Assembly (NCBI GenBank): GCA_963776675.1
Contig: CAVZNR010000027.1
Coordinates: 62,001-126,000, forward strand
Direction of reading: 5' to 3'
From: Hyphomicrobium_A sp963776675
Lineage (GTDB): Bacteria > Pseudomonadota > Alphaproteobacteria > Rhizobiales > Hyphomicrobiaceae
Length of the DNA: 64,000 nt
Every line of letters starts with the position of its first letter. Within the stretch, counting starts at the first letter, position 1. Below, in pieces: positions 60,812 to 64,000 of this stretch. The position numbers and the translations under genes were made by a program. The notes beneath the pieces were generated by a model that saw only the letters and a program-made list of their open reading frames with translations, did not search any database and had not been told where the DNA came from.

Positions 60812-62523
60812 TCGTTTTGCTCCTCAGCCACGCGCTCGATCATCCACTTAACCTCGCTCTCGCCATACGTCGCGCCACGCAGCACGATCTGCATGGCGGC
60901 GCGCGGGCCGGCGCTATTGGCGAAGGAGGCGCCCTCCTCGATCGACGCCGCGGCACCGTCGGCGACAAAGCGCCATCGTTCGCCATTGGGCAGCTTCAGC
61001 CCGACCATATTCGGCGCCAACTCCAGCCACGACGCAACATCTGGATGCAGATGGAAATGCACCGCGAACGGCAGATCCGCCCGCAACCGCACTGTTTGCC
61101 GCTGACCCTCTAGTTTGTCGCACCCCGACAGGCGCTGCCCGTCGGGCGAGAGAACCAGGCGGCGGCTGTGCATCAGCCCGAAGCGGCGCAGGTACCCGTC
61201 ATGGCTCGCCTCCAGCACGGTCCCTTCCTCGGTTTCGTCGAGGTGCCACTCGACCGTATCGGGGTAGCGGATGGGCGGCGCACCGATCAGCTCCTCCAGC
61301 CGGCGATGGGTCACGAGCTTGGAGGACGACTTCTCGGCGAGACACAGCGTGTTGTGGCTGGCGGTGGCGCGCGCGGCGGGATACCAGTCGCCGCCCGCAG
61401 GGCCCGGCATGCCACCATTGACGAAAAGGAGCCGCGCGCCCGAGCTCATCTCAAATGACAGGCAGCCCGCCTGCGCCTCCCCGGCGGCCGGCAGCGGCGG
61501 CGGCGTGCCCACGTCCACGATGACGATGCTGCTTTCGTGCTCCAGGCGCGCATAACCCGATGCGCGCGCCTCATATAGCACCGGCGACAAGCCGTCATCG
61601 TAGGCCAGCACCGTGCCGAGACCGGCGGCCGCAGGAATGCTCATGCCGTTGAAGCGCGCCAGCATGCCGTCACCCATGCGCATGTACCGCAGCATCGGCA
61701 GGATGCGCACCATCGCCTCGATCAGCTGCGGCGGGTGGGGGCGACTGCGCGCCACGAAGCATTGGCCCAAGGGCAAGAGGTCGAGCATGATCTCTATGAG
61801 AACACTGGGATTGCGGCTGATGTGGCCGCCGTCGGGCAGAACCTGGCGTTCGAGCTCCGCATCGAGCGCCGCCTCCGCCGCCTTGAGATGGCGTTCGTGG
61901 CCGACAATCGACATGTCGGCGAGCACCAGCGCGATGAGCGCGAGCAGGCGCGGGTAGCTCTCCGGTGCGTCCTTCCACGACGCGCTGAGCAACGCGAGCT
62001 GACGCCCAAGGCTCGAGGTGATGGTCTCGTAGCTCGCCGCATCGGCACCGTCGAGCAGAAGAGCTGCATACGAGATCCACGAGATCAGCCGCCGCGCGAT
62101 GACCGCAGGCTCGGCACCGATGCCTGATCCGCCACCGAACCGGATGGCCCACTCGGTGGCGAGCCGGCGCGCGGTCTCGCCCGCCTCGTCGTCGCCGGCC
62201 GCAGCGAGATTGCGCAGCCAGCCGAAGCCGTGCAGCTCGCGCTCCCATGCCGGCGTGGGCGGCCTAATGTCGAACGGCGATCTTCCCTTGAGGAATGCGA
62301 TCGAGCCGGCGAGCCCGAACTGGCCGTGCTGGATCTCGCGCCAGAAGCTCGGGTCGGCCGTGCGCAAATCCTGCGGCACGATCAGCAGACGGTCGGCAGG
62401 AGGTGCTGCAAGCGACCAGCCCAGCAGCCGCGACGCCAGCACCTCAGCGAGCGCCGCGCGCTTCGTGCGCTCGACCGACTGCGCGGCGATCCTCAAACGT
62501 TCCTTGAGCGTCAGGTCAAACAT
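60808..62523 (-). CDS. Heparinase II/III-like family protein
   Basis: The 571-residue protein has the heparinase II/III layout: an alpha-toroid N-terminal half (WAIRFGGGSGIGAEPAVIARRL; LPDGGHISRNPSVLIEIMLDL) and a beta-sandwich C-terminal half (ASHNTLCLAEKSSSKL; LHPDVASWLELAPNMVGLKL). Alphaproteobacterial copies of this gene sit between rsmB and purH; a polysaccharide-lyase or cell-envelope role is inferred. ATG 62523 (MFDLTLKERLRIA) is chosen. The frame stays open far upstream but the added sequence is rsmB read out of frame. Confidence 0.88.
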   Translation of the reverse strand: MFDLTLKERLRIAAQSVERTKRAALAEVLASRLLGWSLAAPPADRLLIVPQDLRTADPSFWREIQHGQFGLAGSIAFLKGRSPFDIRPPTPAWERELHGFGWLRNLAAAGDDEAGETARRLATEWAIRFGGGSGIGAEPAVIARRLISWISYAALLLDGADAASYETITSSLGRQLALLSASWKDAPESYPRLLALIALVLADMSIVGHERHLKAAEAALDAELERQVLPDGGHISRNPSVLIEIMLDLLPLGQCFVARSRPHPPQLIEAMVRILPMLRYMRMGDGMLARFNGMSIPAAAGLGTVLAYDDGLSPVLYEARASGYARLEHESSIVIVDVGTPPPLPAAGEAQAGCLSFEMSSGARLLFVNGGMPGPAGGDWYPAARATASHNTLCLAEKSSSKLVTHRRLEELIGAPPIRYPDTVEWHLDETEEGTVLEASHDGYLRRFGLMHSRRLVLSPDGQRLSGCDKLEGQRQTVRLRADLPFAVHFHLHPDVASWLELAPNMVGLKLPNGERWRFVADGAAASIEEGASFANSAGPRAAMQIVLRGATYGESEVKWMIERVAEEQNE

Positions 62524-62665
62524 CGACAGGCCCCCCGCTGCCCGACCCAGGCTCGCAGCGCGCATTCCCACGCCGCATGGACATAACGCTCCGACTACCC
62601 CCCCGCGCCCCTGAAAACAAGGTGAGGTACGCGACGAGCTGTGCGCAGTTGCACGGCCGACCCAC

Positions 62666-64000
62666 CTAGCCCGCGAGGACGAGGCGCGCGGCATAGAAGC
62701 CGTCGAGCCCGCCAAGCTCCGTACCCGCATCAGACAAGTGGAACGGCAGCGTGCGCAGGTCGCCCTCGGGCGTAATCCATTCGGGTGCAATGCCGCATTC
62801 GCCGGCGGCGATCGGCGCCCGCGCCAAACGTGGCTCGCGTGCCAACAGCCGGGTAATCTGATCGGAGCCTTCCTCCGGCTCGAGCGAGCAGGTGCAATAG
62901 ACCAACGTGCCGCCGGGCTTGAGAAGAGCCAGCGCGTTGTCGAGGAGGCGAGACTGCAGCGCCGACAAAGCTGCGACGTCATCGGAGCGTTTGAGGCGCA
63001 GGATGTCGGGATGGCGGCGGATCGTTCCCGTCGCCGTGCATGGCGCATCGAGCAGTACGGCGTCGAACTTTCGTTCAGGCCGCCACGTCGCAGCATCGGC
63101 CTCGACGAGCTCGGCTTCAAGATGCAGCCGCTCCAGGTTGGACTTGACCCGCACCAGCCGTGCACCCGAAAGCTCGACCGCCGTCACGACGGCACCCGCG
63201 GCCGCAAGCTCTGCGGTTTTGCCACCCGGCGCCGCGCACAGATCGGCGACCGTGCGACCTTTGATGTCACCCAGAAGACGGGCGGGCAGCGCGGCGGCGG
63301 CATCCTGCACCCACCATGCGCCTTCCGCATAGCCATCGAGGTCCTCGATACGCCCGCCGGCCCTGATCCGCACTGATCCCGTTGGCAGCACAATTCCGCC
63401 GAGGCGCTCGGCCCATGTTGCCGGCTCGCTTTTGACGGCGATGTCGAGCGCCGCCTCGGCGAGTGAGGCCTCGGCAATGCGGCGCGCATCCGCCTCGCCG
63501 TATGTAGCGATCCACCGATCGAGCAGCCAGGCCGGTACGTTGAGCCGCACAGCGTCGCATCCGACCAGCACGTCCGCGCCCTCGCGCGCGGTCCGCCGCA
63601 GCAGCGCATTGACCAGACGATCGTAGCGGCGCGCATGGCGATCGAGGCGCGCCTGATCGACGGCGAGGCCGACGGCGGCGTGCGGCGGCGTGTTAAGAAA
63701 CAGCAGCTGCGCCGCGCCTGCGAGCAGGATCGGCCAGAGGTTGCCCTGCCGCTCCGGCAGCGGCTTTTCCAGGAAACCCGACAGCACCTTCTCAAGCTCG
63801 CCCTGCCGCCGCAGAACCGTCGCAGCGATAAGGCGCGCCAGCGCACGGTCGCGGGGAGCAAGCGCGCTTGTGTTGAGCTCCTTGGCGATCGCCTCGTCGA
63901 GCGAACGGCCCTGGCGCAGCACGGCGCTGATCAGGCCAACTGCGGCCTCACGCGCCGGCAGTCCGGCCGGCGTCGGTTGGGCGTCGGGCTTGCGCGCGCC
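62666..64000 (-). CDS. rsmB: 16S rRNA m5C967 methyltransferase RsmB-like, 5' end outside window
   Basis: The protein has an NusB-like N-terminal helical region (GLPAREAAVGLISAVLRQGR in the part at the window edge, then LAPRDRALARLIA). The SAM-dependent m5C methyltransferase domain shows VADLCAAPGGKTAELAAAG, the catalytic DAPCTATGTIRRHPDI and CTCSLEPEEGS. The frame is open to base 64000, so the true start lies beyond. It is upstream of the heparinase-like and purH genes, the usual order in Hyphomicrobiales. Confidence 0.93.
   Translation of the reverse strand, partial: GARKPDAQPTPAGLPAREAAVGLISAVLRQGRSLDEAIAKELNTSALAPRDRALARLIAATVLRRQGELEKVLSGFLEKPLPERQGNLWPILLAGAAQLLFLNTPPHAAVGLAVDQARLDRHARRYDRLVNALLRRTAREGADVLVGCDAVRLNVPAWLLDRWIATYGEADARRIAEASLAEAALDIAVKSEPATWAERLGGIVLPTGSVRIRAGGRIEDLDGYAEGAWWVQDAAAALPARLLGDIKGRTVADLCAAPGGKTAELAAAGAVVTAVELSGARLVRVKSNLERLHLEAELVEADAATWRPERKFDAVLLDAPCTATGTIRRHPDILRLKRSDDVAALSALQSRLLDNALALLKPGGTLVYCTCSLEPEEGSDQITRLLAREPRLARAPIAAGECGIAPEWITPEGDLRTLPFHLSDAGTELGGLDGFYAARLVLAG

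Noticed and set aside
62524..63165. A 214-codon N-terminal extension of the heparinase-like protein
   Set aside because: The added sequence is Arg/Ser-rich, antiregister to rsmB, and lacks family similarity; the ATG at 62523 fits the family start.

Overview
The window reads as a chromosomal segment of a high-GC alphaproteobacterium of the order Hyphomicrobiales (Rhizobiales). The genus cannot be fixed from the sequence; a Hyphomicrobiaceae-like lineage is my guess. Support comes from gene order typical of that order (rpsO-truB-rbfA-infB-ylxR-nusA-rimP; trmB-metK-HTH-lnt-corC-ybeY-phoH-miaB-plsC-fur-rimI-tsaB; mutS-glnD-murJ-trpS-usp-nfuA; rsmB-heparinase-like-purH), from an OlsB-type ornithine lipid acyltransferase, an intracellular PHB depolymerase, and a putative Irr-type iron control element upstream of nfuA. 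No IS element, prophage, CRISPR array or rRNA was found. One tRNA-Gly(GCC) is present.

Layout. 1-198: 3' end of a MetX-like alpha/beta hydrolase, followed by a bidirectional terminator. 254-13534, minus strand: a translation and RNA block (pnp, rpsO, truB, a YcxB-like membrane protein, rbfA, infB, ylxR, nusA, rimP), a terminator, then trmB, metK and an Xre-type regulator. 13703-22973, minus: envelope, RNA and ribosome maturation genes with overlapping stops and starts. 23066-27047, minus: nfuA, usp, trpS, murJ. 27184-29202, plus: a rhomboid protease and an OmpA-like protein sit between murJ and glnD. 29224-34895, minus: glnD and mutS. 35102-39416: carbon and PHB metabolism (maeB, phaZ) and a GST-like protein.

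39753-43475 is the most notable part. It encodes a CqsA/LqsA-type autoinducer synthase, a convergent CqsS/LqsS-type six-helix sensor kinase without a receiver domain, and a divergent LqsR-type response regulator. Together these make a complete alpha-hydroxyketone quorum-sensing set, known mainly from Vibrio and Legionella. A GGDEF-EAL cyclic-di-GMP protein (43819-45733) follows, with its frame broken inside the EAL domain. Short direct repeats lie in both control regions of the cluster.

45755-64000 holds olsB, a hybrid histidine kinase, Trm112-like, LON-domain, CnoX-like and ProX-like proteins, a small secreted protein, tRNA-Gly, an orphan ParA, a lemA-TPM-TPM cluster, a UMF1-type transporter, an 11-residue-repeat LEA-like exported protein, a Pro/Ala/Glu-rich anchored protein, a GNAT enzyme, purH, a heparinase II/III-like protein, and rsmB, which is cut by the window end.

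Four genes (tsaB, a RutE-like nitroreductase, the GGDEF-EAL gene and purH) each carry one apparent extra base, and cqsA may carry a fifth. Removing one base restores family-typical lengths of 231, 196, 637 and 527 residues. Two of the genes are normally essential or central, so insertion errors in the sequence are more likely than real decay.
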